Assembly: GCA_010672165.1 (NCBI GenBank)
Contig: JAAHHN010000047.1
Location: 1 to 35,852 of the forward strand
Origin: Spirulina sp. SIO3F2
Lineage (GTDB): Bacteria; Cyanobacteriota; Cyanobacteriia; Cyanobacteriales; Spirulinaceae
Length of the DNA stretch: 35,852 nucleotides
Direction: 5' to 3'
This document shows, in pieces, positions 1 to 9,100 of this stretch. Position numbers and translations under genes: made by a program. Numbering within the stretch: the first letter of the stretch is position 1; each line of letters begins with the position of its first letter. The notes under the pieces were generated by a model. The model was not told the DNA's origin and searched no databases. It saw only the letters and a program-made list of their open reading frames with translations.

Positions 1-561
1 CAACACTTCAGCCGCAGTTCCCGGCATGGAATCCAAACCGGCCTGGTGCAGCGCCGTAATCACCTCGGCATAACTAAGATCATCCTGTTGGGCTATGAAC
101 TGAATTTCTTGGGGCGAGAAAGCATGGAGATGGAGCGTTGGAAAGTCAGTTTTAATCGTCTCCACTAGACGCAGATAATAGTGCAGCGAGGAGCCATTTA
201 CCTGGGCAGCAGGATGCAGACCGCCTTGCATACAAATTTCGGTTGCCCCCTGAGCAACCGCTTCGGCAGATTTACTAAGGATCTGTTCCCAAGAGAGCCA
301 GTAAGCCCCTTCGGTGTCTGGATCGCGGCGGAAGGCACAAAAGCTGCAATGCTGTTCACAAATATTGGTGAAGTTAATATTGCGGTTGACCACATAGGTC
401 ACGGTCTCACCCGCTTGTTGCTGACGGAGGCGAGCGCTTGTAGCTCGGATTTGAGCCAGGCTCTCGGAGTCGCGGGCTTCTAGTAGTGCAACCCCTTCAG
501 CGGGGGTAAGGTCATGGCCCTGTTCAGCTTTAGTGAGAATGTTGAGGAGAGAAGCAGTCAT
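1..561 (-). CDS. cofH: 7,8-didemethyl-8-hydroxy-5-deazariboflavin (FO) synthase subunit CofH, 5' part
   Basis: Radical SAM enzyme that, with CofG, makes the deazaflavin chromophore FO, the precursor of F420 and the antenna cofactor of some photolyases. The visible 187 codons run off the left edge of the window, so the C-terminal half is missing here. The sequence starts MTASLLNILTKAEQG. It carries the FO-synthase stretch VVNRNINFTNIC followed by the CxxxCxxC iron-sulphur motif as CEQHCSFCAFRR, then the glycine-rich AdoMet-contacting segment EICMQGGLHP. CofH and BioB/MqnC-like enzymes share this layout, but the NFTNIC and CAFRR wording is typical of CofH. The gene is divergent from the small gene beginning at 647. 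Basis: motifs are seen directly; function is from the family. Confidence 0.9.
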   Translation of the reverse strand, partial: MTASLLNILTKAEQGHDLTPAEGVALLEARDSESLAQIRATSARLRQQQAGETVTYVVNRNINFTNICEQHCSFCAFRRDPDTEGAYWLSWEQILSKSAEAVAQGATEICMQGGLHPAAQVNGSSLHYYLRLVETIKTDFPTLHLHAFSPQEIQFIAQQDDLSYAEVITALHQAGLDSMPGTAAEVL

Positions 562-646
562 AATACAAATCGGAAGGCGATTTAGAATGCTATTGAGTTT
601 AGATTGCTGTTTAGTTTAGGGTGTTGGGGGTCAGAAAAGGGGGTTT

Positions 647-1066
647 ATGGAGAGAGGTTTACTCTGGTTGCCGTTGCTGCTCGGTTTTATTGGTTTGACG
701 TGGGCGGGTTGGCATGAATATCAAAAGGTGCAGGTCTATCAGACCTGGTCACAGGGATTTGAGCGCACCAAATATGACATCTATGCAGTCATGGGTCTGA
801 AAGATAACGAAATTACCTGGGGCTATCCCACCCGCCAAGGCCCCATTAATCTGCAACAGTTCTCGCTGGCAACAGTGGAGAGCATTTTGCTGGAAGTCAA
901 CCAAACTGTGGTGACCGATTGGGAGCGCCCACCACGCAAGGGCAAAGCAATCTTGAAGTTTGTGCGGTCGGAGCAAGGCGCAGTTGAAATTCCGTTTACC
1001 GAAATTAAGCTGGCGATCGCTTGGGGCAAGTTCCTGCAAACGCAGCTTTCAGAACTCAAGGAATGA
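647..1066 (+). CDS. Small membrane-anchored protein of unknown function
   Basis: I do not recognise a family for this 139-residue protein. Residues 4-22 form one hydrophobic segment (LLWLPLLLGFIGLTWAGW), so it is probably anchored by a single N-terminal helix or uncleaved signal. The remainder is soluble, mixed in charge and ends QLSELKE. The ATG at 647 has a G-rich leader (GGGGGTCAGAAAAGGGGG) that could serve as a ribosome site. It is divergent from cofH with an 85-bp gap, and kptA follows about 90 bp downstream with its own promoter-like sequence, so co-transcription with kptA is not needed. It reads as an intact gene with cyanobacterial codon use, including a GCGATCGC site near its end. 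Confidence 0.7.
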   Translation: MERGLLWLPLLLGFIGLTWAGWHEYQKVQVYQTWSQGFERTKYDIYAVMGLKDNEITWGYPTRQGPINLQQFSLATVESILLEVNQTVVTDWERPPRKGKAILKFVRSEQGAVEIPFTEIKLAIAWGKFLQTQLSELKE

Positions 1067-1144
1067 AGAAGGTATCTGCAATTAGCTATCGACACCCCAC
1101 ACCCGAAGCCCTACACCCAGTTCTTACTCCTTGAGCAATTTATG

Positions 1145-1150
1145 TATAAT
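1145..1150 (+). promoter_or_regulatory. Probable -10 element of kptA
   Basis: A perfect TATAAT lies ten bases before the ATG at 1160. If it is used, transcription would begin at about 1157 and the kptA mRNA would be almost leaderless. I see no convincing -35 hexamer at the usual distance. The element overlaps the upstream in-frame ATG at 1142, which argues against that ATG as the start codon. Confidence 0.5.
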
Positions 1151-1159
1151 TTATGCATC

Positions 1160-1720
1160 ATGGACACCAAACGACTCACCAAAATTAGTAAATATCTCAG
1201 CCGTCATCTGCGTCATCAACCCGAACGGTTAGGGCTAACGCTCGCGCCAGGGGGCTGGGTAGAAGTGGAGGACTTGCTGAAGGCCTGTGCCAAACAACAA
1301 TTCAAAATCCACCGTTGGGAACTAGAGCAAGTGGTGGCCAAGAATGATAAACAACGCTTTTCCTTGGATGAAACCGGGACACGGATTCGTGCGAATCAAG
1401 GTCATAGTGTCGAGATTGATTTGCAACTTGAAGCGACTGAACCGCCAGCGGTGCTCTATCACGGGACAGGTCATGGCTCAGTTGCCGCAATTTGGGAATC
1501 AGGTTTGCTCAAGATGTCGCGCCATCATGTGCATCTCTCACCTGACCCTGAAACTGCCCGCAAGGTGGGCAGCCGTCATGGTCGCCCGGTGATTTTTGCG
1601 GTGGATACAGCGGCAATGCAGAAGGCAGGCTTCACATTTTTCTGTTCTGAGAATGGGGTATGGTTGGTGGCGCATGTGCCATCGCAATATCTCAAGCTTG
1701 TGGAGCAGGGAATGGTTTAG
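1160..1720 (+). CDS. kptA: RNA 2'-phosphotransferase, Tpt1/KptA family
   Basis: Removes an internal RNA 2'-phosphate using NAD+, forming ADP-ribose 1'',2''-cyclic phosphate and nicotinamide. In eukaryotes it finishes tRNA splicing; the bacterial role is unclear. The 186-residue protein has the family architecture: an N-terminal winged-helix lobe (KYLSRHLRHQPERLGL, then GGWVEVEDLL), the RIRANQGHS motif, YHGT, and the C-terminal ADP-ribosyltransferase-like lobe with SRHHVHLS and GVWLVAHVP. The conserved arginines and histidine of the catalytic set are all present. An in-frame ATG at 1142 would add six residues, but it overlaps the TATAAT at 1145, so 1160 is preferred. It is convergent with jetD, with only 16 bp between them. 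Length is normal for the family. Confidence 0.93.
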   Translation: MDTKRLTKISKYLSRHLRHQPERLGLTLAPGGWVEVEDLLKACAKQQFKIHRWELEQVVAKNDKQRFSLDETGTRIRANQGHSVEIDLQLEATEPPAVLYHGTGHGSVAAIWESGLLKMSRHHVHLSPDPETARKVGSRHGRPVIFAVDTAAMQKAGFTFFCSENGVWLVAHVPSQYLKLVEQGMV

Positions 1721-1736
1721 GGTGATGCTGAATCGC

Positions 1737-2912
1737 TCACATCATCAGCCCTCCTGCACTAAACTCATGTAACACCGCGTTCACATAACGCTGATGGATA
1801 TGTTCCTGTTCAAGGCGCTGCTGGGTTGTGGCGAGATGCTCATAGAGTTGTTGCTCGGCGGCAGTAAGGTGGGGCAACTTTTCGAGACTGGCTCTTGTAT
1901 CCGCCACCACAAAAGCCTGAAACGTCTCCAAGGTACGCTGATCCATCATCACGGAGAGAGTTTGAGGAAAGTGCGATCGCAACTGAGATAAAATCTTGAA
2001 CCCATCCACATCCAAATCCCCCCAATAAAATATCGGACAGTCTTGGAGCCAAGCGGCCGCTTTAAGCTGCCCCACGGCATAACCACTGCCAAAAATGCCA
2101 ATACTCTGAGCCAAAGGCGGCAGGGTCAAAAAATTCATCAAGTTTTCGGTGAGCCAGCATTGGGGTTGAGCCAAATTGAGTTGAGCGAATTCCGAAAGGG
2201 GCAGGCTGAGATCACTGGCCGAAAACTGGACGCGATCGCGCAACATTGGATCTAAAATTCGCAGACGAACCAAGGGCTCCCGGTATTTCAAACCCAGACG
2301 TTTCTCAAAACGATAGTCTTTCTCCCCCGTAATATCAACTAACTGCTCGGGGGGTAAAATCGCCTCTAGCAACGCTTGAATAATGCTTTTGTGCTGCTCA
2401 ATAAATTTAGTATGTACCCGAATGGGTAGCTCACGGATATACAAATTCGGTCGGGGACAGCGCTGAAAATAGTGACACACATCCAATAATGCCTCCCAGT
2501 CATTGCTGTATTCGATTACTTTTTTGGGATGGGCGCTGAGCCAGGGCTTGAGTTGGGGCTGCACTCGGAGGGTCAAGCGAACCTGCTGGCGAAAGCGCTC
2601 GACTTCTTTGGCTTTGCGCAGCAGGCGGAGATAATCTGCTTCGTTGTCAATCCAAACCTTAGTCGGCAGCGACTGCATGCCGTGGCGGCGGGTATTGCGC
2701 TGCACCAGTTCGAGATGGTAGCCATAGCCGCGCTGTACTTTCGCCTGGTTGAGCAGTTTGGTGACAGCATCCCGTAGGGCAGGGTAGTCGCTGGGCACTT
2801 TGCCCACCGGAAATTCCAGCGGGAAGAAATTGTCGCCTTCTTCAATCACACTCGTGAGGAATTTGCTGTACTGGCGTTCCGCTTTTTGCTTAATTTCATC
2901 AGGAGAGATCAT
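1737..2912 (-). CDS. jetD: Wadjet anti-plasmid system protein JetD (DUF3322/DUF2220, Toprim nuclease subunit)
   Basis: JetD is the nuclease of the Wadjet system; it cleaves small closed circular DNA once the JetABC SMC-like motor has extruded it. The 391-residue protein begins with the DUF3322 region (residues about 1-190, with WIDNEADYLRLLRKAKEVERF) and ends with the DUF2220 Toprim-like region. Visible Toprim features are E256 in the TENLMNF stretch, the GSGYAVGQL turn, and FYWGDLDVDGF with D299 and D301. The start lies 19 bp after the stop of the DUF1016 nuclease gene on the same strand, so the two should be co-transcribed. It is separated from jetC by more than 3 kb, which is unusual, because jetABCD are normally contiguous. 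All expected acidic residues are intact. Confidence 0.92.
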   Translation of the reverse strand: MISPDEIKQKAERQYSKFLTSVIEEGDNFFPLEFPVGKVPSDYPALRDAVTKLLNQAKVQRGYGYHLELVQRNTRRHGMQSLPTKVWIDNEADYLRLLRKAKEVERFRQQVRLTLRVQPQLKPWLSAHPKKVIEYSNDWEALLDVCHYFQRCPRPNLYIRELPIRVHTKFIEQHKSIIQALLEAILPPEQLVDITGEKDYRFEKRLGLKYREPLVRLRILDPMLRDRVQFSASDLSLPLSEFAQLNLAQPQCWLTENLMNFLTLPPLAQSIGIFGSGYAVGQLKAAAWLQDCPIFYWGDLDVDGFKILSQLRSHFPQTLSVMMDQRTLETFQAFVVADTRASLEKLPHLTAAEQQLYEHLATTQQRLEQEHIHQRYVNAVLHEFSAGGLMM

Positions 2913-2931
2913 AAAATTGGCGATCGCCCCC

Positions 2932-3975
2932 CTAGCCTAAATCACTCAACTGGGCTTCAATTTGCGCGATTGTGGGCAAACTGGCCTGGATTTCATCCGG
3001 CAACTCCCGCATTAATTGGTATTCCGAGATTCCGATGGGTTTATGGATATCGCTGAGCGCCCATTCCGCCACCAAGCGATCGCGTCGCTTACACAGCAGC
3101 AAGCCCATACTGGGTGCATCTCCCTCGCGCCGTAGCTGCTCATCCACCGCCTTGAGATAAAAGTTCAGCTTGCCTGCATGTTCCGGTTCAAACTCTCCGG
3201 TCTTCAACTCGATTACCACATAGCAATGGAGCTGAACATGATAAAAAAGCAAGTCTAAAAAGAACTCCCGCTCCCCCACTTGCAAAGGGACTTGCCGCCC
3301 CAGATAGGCAAACCCTGCGCCTAGTTCTAGTAGCACTTGGGTGATGTGTTCGACTAAGCCACGCTCTAGATCCCGCTCATTGTAGTCAGATGTCAGGGTC
3401 AGAAAGTCAAATATATAGGGATCTTTGAGAGTTTGTTGGGCTAAATCCGATTGGGGCGTAGGCAGGGTGGTAGCGAAGTTGGCCACCGCTTTGCCTTCCC
3501 GCTGCCAAAGCTGACTCTCGATTTGATGCGTCAGCACATTACGACTCCAGCCATGCTCAATGGTTTTGTTGACGTAGTAGAGAGCTTCAACCTGAGTTTT
3601 GCACTTGGAAATGATGACCAAATTATGTCCCCACGGAACCAGAACTAAATTGGCAACAGCCTGTTGCCAATTTGCCTCGTTGGCGGCGTAGAAGAGATAC
3701 CATTGCCGAATTGAGCGAAGATTGCGGTAAGAAAACCCCTTTAGCTCCGGGAATTCTGCCCGCAGGTCTTGACTCAACTGCTGTAGAAAGCCATCGCCCC
3801 AACGGCGTGTTTTTTGCTTTTCAACGATTTCCGCACCGAGTTGCCAATAAAATTCCAACAATGCTGAGTTGACAGCCACTGCGGCTTTGAGTTGGAGCGA
3901 TCGCAACCGGGTTTTCAGTGCAATAACCCAGTCTTGATAATCTGCTGACTGTTGCAGGGATTTAGGTTTGCCCAT
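2932..3975 (-). CDS. DUF1016 / YhcG-type PD-(D/E)XK nuclease family protein
   Basis: A 347-residue protein with the two-part layout of the YhcG/DUF1016 family. The N-terminal helical domain (residues about 12-150) carries AVNSALLEFYWQLG, GFSYRNLRSIRQWY and WGHN. The C-terminal PD-(D/E)XK-like nuclease domain starts near DPYIFDFL and has candidate metal residues E209, D241 (FFLDLLFYH) and E256-L-K258 (VVIELK). Members occur in defence islands and near restriction systems, but their substrate is not settled. Here the gene is the first of a two-gene unit with jetD (19-bp gap), so it may act with Wadjet or simply drive jetD expression. It is divergent from terD, with a 171-bp shared upstream region. 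Family assignment is firm; the role is inference. Confidence 0.9.
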   Translation of the reverse strand: MGKPKSLQQSADYQDWVIALKTRLRSLQLKAAVAVNSALLEFYWQLGAEIVEKQKTRRWGDGFLQQLSQDLRAEFPELKGFSYRNLRSIRQWYLFYAANEANWQQAVANLVLVPWGHNLVIISKCKTQVEALYYVNKTIEHGWSRNVLTHQIESQLWQREGKAVANFATTLPTPQSDLAQQTLKDPYIFDFLTLTSDYNERDLERGLVEHITQVLLELGAGFAYLGRQVPLQVGEREFFLDLLFYHVQLHCYVVIELKTGEFEPEHAGKLNFYLKAVDEQLRREGDAPSMGLLLCKRRDRLVAEWALSDIHKPIGISEYQLMRELPDEIQASLPTIAQIEAQLSDLG

Positions 3976-4146
3976 GACAGGTGGAGATACAGTTCAATAC
4001 GTGCAAGCGTACCGTGATTTGTGGGTAAAGCTGGGGTTTGGAGAAGATTCTTTAAATGCGATGAATGTTTACGGTTACTGCGGCAGGCCGGTTGTAATCT
4101 TGTAATCTGACAAGTTCTGTTATGGACGCAAAGAGGAGGATGCTGC

Positions 4147-4734
4147 ATGGTGTCAGCAAAAGGTGGCTCAATGGATTTAACAAAAGGTCAAAGCTTTAAT
4201 CTCACAAAAGGCGGTCAGCCACCGCAAGCGATGTTTGTGGGTTTGGGATGGACGCCCCAACGCGGCAGGCAAAATATGGATCTGGATGCATCGCTATTTA
4301 TGCTGGATGCCAATGGGATGATGCCCAGTCAGCAGCATTTGATCTATTTCAACAATCTCATCAGTCCTGATCCGTCCCAGTCCATTCGACATTTGGGCGA
4401 TAATCTCACAGGGGATGGAGAAGGGGACGATGAGCAGATTATTATCAATCTGCACCAAATTCCGAGCAATGTTGATTCCCTGTTGGTGGTGATCAATATC
4501 TACGATGCGCTCAGTCGGGGTCAGAATTTCGGCCAAATTGAGGAGGCGTTTGTCCGCTTAGTAAATATGCAGACCCAACAGGAGGTTTGTTTCTTTGATT
4601 TAGATGAGGACTTTTCTTCGGCTACATCAATGCAAATGGCGAAGATCTATCGCTCAGGTGGGAGCTGGCAAATTCAGGCGTTGGGTTTGCCTGTGGCGGG
4701 TGGATTGCAGGAATTGATCAATATCTATTTGTAA
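4147..4734 (+). CDS. TerD-family stress protein
   Basis: A 195-residue single-domain TerD protein. TerD proteins are cytoplasmic Ca2+-binding proteins linked to tellurite, phage and general stress resistance. Visible features are LTKGQSFNLTKG near the start, VGLGWTP, DLDASLFMLDANG, the acidic segment GDNLTGDGEGDDEQI that supplies calcium ligands, LVVINIYDA and the C-terminal YRSGGSWQIQALG. The ATG at 4147 is preceded by the strong ribosome site GAGGAGGA (4133-4140), six bases away, so this start is preferred over the internal ATG at 4171. It stands alone on the plus strand between two parts of the Wadjet locus. No other ter genes (terABCEF) are visible, so a full tellurite operon is not present here. 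Confidence 0.92.
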   Translation: MVSAKGGSMDLTKGQSFNLTKGGQPPQAMFVGLGWTPQRGRQNMDLDASLFMLDANGMMPSQQHLIYFNNLISPDPSQSIRHLGDNLTGDGEGDDEQIIINLHQIPSNVDSLLVVINIYDALSRGQNFGQIEEAFVRLVNMQTQQEVCFFDLDEDFSSATSMQMAKIYRSGGSWQIQALGLPVAGGLQELINIYL

Positions 4735-5203
4735 TTTGGTGATTGGAGTTAGGACATCACGCTGTACAACGCTCAAATTCAACTCGACTCCAGCGATCGC
4801 CATTTTCTAAAGAACTGTGAAAGTGTTGTGATCATAAAAGTGTTGTGATCATGATCTCTTGCCCAGCATCATGATTTCTATATTATGGGACAGTATTAAG
4901 TCCGCTTAGAGGAGGGAAAGAGGTGAGCACGCTCAAATCTTGAATTGCTTGAGTTCTAGGTTTGAAGCGATCGAGCTTGGTGAGCAATGAAGCGTAGAGA
5001 TCCAGCCAGATATCTGATCATTTGTGTGAAGATGCCAAAATGGGTTGCCATCCTCTTAAATCTTTGAGTATCTTAAAAATCTAGGGAGAGAAAAATACTT
5101 TGAGGTTTCAGTCTAACTAAGTGAAGCCTGGCCTACTTGGGCAGATTTCACTCCATCATCACAATCACACTCACCACCCATTTACACAACCCAAATTCTG
5201 TCG
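4735..5203. other. Intergenic region upstream of the PEP-CTERM gene
   Basis: There are 469 bp without a credible gene. The region holds one HIP1 site (GCGATCGC, near 4793), the 17-bp-period direct repeat at 4820-4852, and A/T-rich stretches that could contain the promoter of the gene at 5204. A purine-rich GAGGAGGGAAAGAGGTG near 4911 resembles a ribosome site, but the frame after it closes within a few codons. I see no terminator-like hairpin for terD. Confidence 0.6.
4820..4852 (+). repeat. Direct repeat, two copies of a 16-bp word at 17-bp period
   Basis: The word AAAGTGTTGTGATCAT occurs at 4820-4835 and again at 4837-4852, identical in both copies and separated by one base. Each copy contains the palindrome TGATCA. 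A perfect tandem pair at this spacing could be a regulator-binding site or a slippage product. It lies about 350 bp upstream of the PEP-CTERM gene. Confidence 0.7.
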
Positions 5204-6040
5204 ATGAAGCTTCCTACAATCATGCGTGCCTACAAATCCTGCTTACCCCTGCTCACATTAGCGACTGCGATCGCAGCGGCGAGTGCAGCGCCAGCCCAAG
5301 CGTTTACACTTTTCTTTGGGGAAGATATTAACCCCAATCCCCAAGATACCAGCAGCACCTTCGATGATATTGTTAACTCTCGCGCTGCTGAGCAGGACTT
5401 TCTCGCCGAGTTAGACCGTTATGGCACGGAGGACTTTGAATCGTTTGAACCGGGTACGCCTGGCCCCTTGGCTTTGGAATTTGAGGGTTTAGGTTCGGCA
5501 ATTCTCAATGGTGGTGGCAATAAATCATCAATCAAGACTGTAGATGAGAGTTTACTCAACGATCCTAATGTGCCTCAAGCGCTCAAAGATGATATCGAGC
5601 GAGAAATTCGTCTGGGGCGGAATGCATCTTCGGGTGATCAGTATTTCTTAACCAACGCTGCCCAGAACTTCCAAGTTGATCTGGAAAGCCCAGCTAAAGC
5701 CTTCGGTTTCTACGCCTATGACTTGGGGGATTTTGAAGCGAAGACTTACCTGGATCTGTATGCAGCAGGTGAATTGATTGATTCGATCGAAATTCCCAAT
5801 CGTGACGGTTCTAATGCAAGCACCAATGGCTCAGCCTTTTACTTTGGTCTTTTGAGCGAGGACGAGAGCGAGTTTTTTGATCAGGTTGTCTTCCGAATGA
5901 ACGGGGTGCAGGGTGATGAATTTGCCTTTGATGATCTGACGATTTCAGCAGGCAAAGCTGTTCCCGAACCAACTACGCTCCTGGGCTTGTTGGGCTTTGG
6001 TTCCATTGCTTGTTTAACCTTGCGCAAGCGCTCGGTGTAA
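5204..6040 (+). CDS. Secreted PEP-CTERM sorting-domain protein
   Basis: A 278-residue exported protein. The N-terminus is a classic signal peptide: positive start, the hydrophobic run LPLLTLATAIAAASAA, and a likely cut after APAQA at about residue 33. The C-terminus has the PEP-CTERM tripartite signal: VPEPTTLLG, a hydrophobic helix (LLGFGSIACLTL) and the basic tail RKRSV. This signal is recognised by exosortase-type transpeptidases. The mature part is acidic (DFESFEPG, FAFDDLTIS) and resembles a beta-sandwich surface protein; its ligand is unknown. An alternative ATG at 5222 would shorten the signal peptide by six residues. No exosortase gene is visible in this window. It converges on jetC, with a shared hairpin terminator between them. 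Confidence 0.9.
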   Translation: MKLPTIMRAYKSCLPLLTLATAIAAASAAPAQAFTLFFGEDINPNPQDTSSTFDDIVNSRAAEQDFLAELDRYGTEDFESFEPGTPGPLALEFEGLGSAILNGGGNKSSIKTVDESLLNDPNVPQALKDDIEREIRLGRNASSGDQYFLTNAAQNFQVDLESPAKAFGFYAYDLGDFEAKTYLDLYAAGELIDSIEIPNRDGSNASTNGSAFYFGLLSEDESEFFDQVVFRMNGVQGDEFAFDDLTISAGKAVPEPTTLLGLLGFGSIACLTLRKRSV

Positions 6041-6091
6041 GCTGAAGCACACGTTTGCTCGGAAGCATCCCAGTTAAACAGCCCTTACCCT

Positions 6092-6123
6092 AAATCCCTC
6101 TTCCAAGTTTGGAAGAGGGATTT
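6092..6123. terminator. Bidirectional intrinsic terminator between PEP-CTERM gene and jetC
   Basis: A perfect 13-bp stem: AAATCCCTCTTCC (6092-6104) pairs with GGAAGAGGGATTT (6111-6123) around a six-base loop. The plus-strand side ends in TTTTGAT and the minus-strand side in a U-rich run, so it can stop transcription from both convergent genes. Confidence 0.85.
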
Positions 6124-6133
6124 TGATATCTAG

Positions 6134-9100
6134 CTATTTCCCCTCCGAATCATGTAACGCCTCCTGCCGCTTGGCACGATAGTCTGCAATGCCAATCGAA
6201 GCCACGCTAGAATAATCCCCTTCTGGGGTATTGGCAACAAAATGTAAATTGGCAATGTAGGGTTCAATAACATTGATTTTATCTTTGGGTGTAATTACCA
6301 ACAGTTGCAGTTGCAGGTTTTCAAAGAGTTCCATCGCATAGCGGGCGTTGCTATCATCCGATTTACTAAACGCTTCATCAATAACCACAAACCGAAAGGA
6401 TTTGGCTGCCGTACGGGTTTGGTTGAGACCAAATTGATAGGCGATCGCCGAGGCCAGAATTGTATAGGCGAGCTTCACCTTTTGTCCCCCTGACTTCCCC
6501 GAAGAATCCGTATGGTGCTCTTTTTCTGAGTCATCTGAGCGATATCGCTCGCTCACAGAGAAATCCAGCCAGTTACGCACATCAGTGACTTTGGTTGTCC
6601 AGCGGTCTTCCTCTTTAAACCGCTTAATCAAGCGCTTTTGAATGTTCTCAAACCGTTCTTCGTTGTCTGCCGCCGTCTGACGCGCCACATCCCCCAAACA
6701 AATTCGGAGATCCGCCTGAAAATCACGAATTTCGCGATCGCGGTTCTTATCACAGCACAGCTCAATATAGGTCGCGCTGGTGTAGTCAATGCCTCGTAAA
6801 GAAGCATTCAGTTGAGCCACCGCTTCTTCGATACTTTCTTCTTGCTTTTCCAGAGCACTTTTGAACATGGAGATGGCAATAATCACCTTCTCATTCATCA
6901 ATTCTTTGAAGCGTTTCTCGTGTTTGGGCAGATCATCATATTCAATTTTTGCTTGCAGTTTGAGATATTCCGGTAAGGATGCCAAGGTGGTATCTAAATC
7001 CGCTACCGTTTCAGGAAACGCCGTTTTGAAATTAAGCATCCGGATATTTAAGGTGTTCTGGCTCTCGTTTTGGCGCTTTTCTTGCCGACGAAGCTCGTCT
7101 TGGAGCTTGTCTCGCAGGTCAATTTCTGCGCGATCGATCGTCGCCAAGCTCAGGTCATAACGTCGCAAACGTGGGGTAAGCTGGGCTTGAAACTGCTGAA
7201 TTGCTGTCATGTCTGCATCGACCAGAACCGCATGACATTTTTGCAGCTCTTTCTGATACCGCTCATGTTGGTCTTTTAAGCTGCGGATATCGCTGAGGAG
7301 ACGATCGCGGTTTTTCTGCACCTGAGTGAGATCGGCCTTAACGATCTGGAGCTGGGTTTCTAGCTCCCGTAGGTGATCAGAGCTGGCTTCGAGTTCAGCT
7401 TTCTGGTGCTCTAGTTCGAGTCGCTCACTTTCCGTTGTGCGCCAATCGATTGTGGCAAAATCAGTGACGTTCATAAAGTCCTGCAACCAAGACTGTTGCT
7501 GGTTGCGTTGGCGCTGCTGTTTTTCGAGGGTGGTGATCTGCTGTTGAGTTTGCTGAATTTGCACCTCTAACTGAGCCAGATCGGCTTCAAGTGCTGCAAT
7601 TTTGCTGGCGTTATTCCACCCTAAGATGTAGGTACTGCGATCGCTAATGCGGCTGCGATCATCCTTTTCGTGACGTTCCTGACCATGCTTCAGCAAACCC
7701 TCCTGGGTCAGTGCCCGGGGTTCATGGCGAAACTGTGCCTCATCCTCACAGCAAACATAGTTGAACTGCTGGTTGAGGCGATCGTGTAACCAGTCTGCAA
7801 AGGCTTCATCTTGCTTAATTTCCAAGCGGTAAGGGACTTGATCGGGTTTAGGGGCACGTTGCATCGGACTTGCGTCACTGGGCTTAACGCGAAAATATAC
7901 CAATCGTCCCCGGAGATGGGTTTGGCGGACATAGGCATTCACCGCCCGATAATCGGCATCGGCAACCAAAACACAAAGCCCAAAGCTTCGGAGCAATCGC
8001 TCGATCGCCCCTTCCCAATCCTGGTGTTCTGGGCGCACTTGCAATAGCTCTCCCACAAAGGGGAGGTCGGCTTCGTCCAAACCCAAATCAGCGCAGAGGC
8101 GATCGCGGATATCGAGATTACGCTTGGGGATTTGGCTTTTACGGCTGCGCAGGGAATCCAGTTCTGTTTGTAGATGTTCACGCTGCTTCAGCCCTTCCGC
8201 TTCCTGGAGTTTCAGCTCATCTCGCTGGGTCTGGAGCTGATGCAGATGATCTGTTATTTCCTGCTGGAGGGTTTCCCCTTGGGCACGTGCCGTGTAAAAG
8301 GTGGTGCGATCGCCATAGGCCGCTAGCCCCAGTCGCTCTGCCAGGTCATCGTATTTCTGGGTTTGCTGGCGTTTTTGTGCGACTTCGGCTGCGGCGCGTT
8401 GAATTTCTTGCTTGAGTGCTTGGAGACGTTGACCCACACTATCCTGCTTAATGGTCACTTCGAGATCGATTGCCTGTTGTTGCAGCTCCCCAAGGCGGCG
8501 ATCGCAGTCAGCCTGTTCGGCTTGGCGCTGCTCAAGGTCTCGGGTTAGGCTTTGCAAAGCCGTAGTGAGCAGGGTTTGTTTGCGATCGGCAAAAAAGTGG
8601 GGCAAGATCGCCTGTTGTTGGGTAATTGTCGCCAGAGTTTGCAGGAGTTGCTCATAGTTTTGGGCTTCTGCACTTAAGGGGGCTAGGGCTTCCAGTTGTC
8701 GCCGCGCTTGCAAAATTTGCGTATGGGAGAACGTTAGGTTCTCATAGCTCTCCTGCAACCCCTCAATTTTGGCTTGCACATTCATTTTTTCGAGCATATG
8801 CTCTCGCACAAAGGAATTAAGACCGCCCACTTCCTTAATGCTCACGGTTTGATTAAACAAATCCAAGGCTTTTTCGGATTGCAACCCCAGCCGTTTACGA
8901 AATTGCTGGCTGTAGCGCCGAAATTGCTCAAAAATCTCTGCCCCTTGGGCCTTGAGCGATCGCTTTAAGTCACTGACCCGCGTGCAATTCATAAAGTCTG
9001 CTTGGATGCTCAGGGCGAGATCAGCAATCACAAAAAACTTATGCACCGACCCGTCTTTGATCCAGAGCAATTGAGCGAGGGTGACGGCCGTCTCGGTGAC

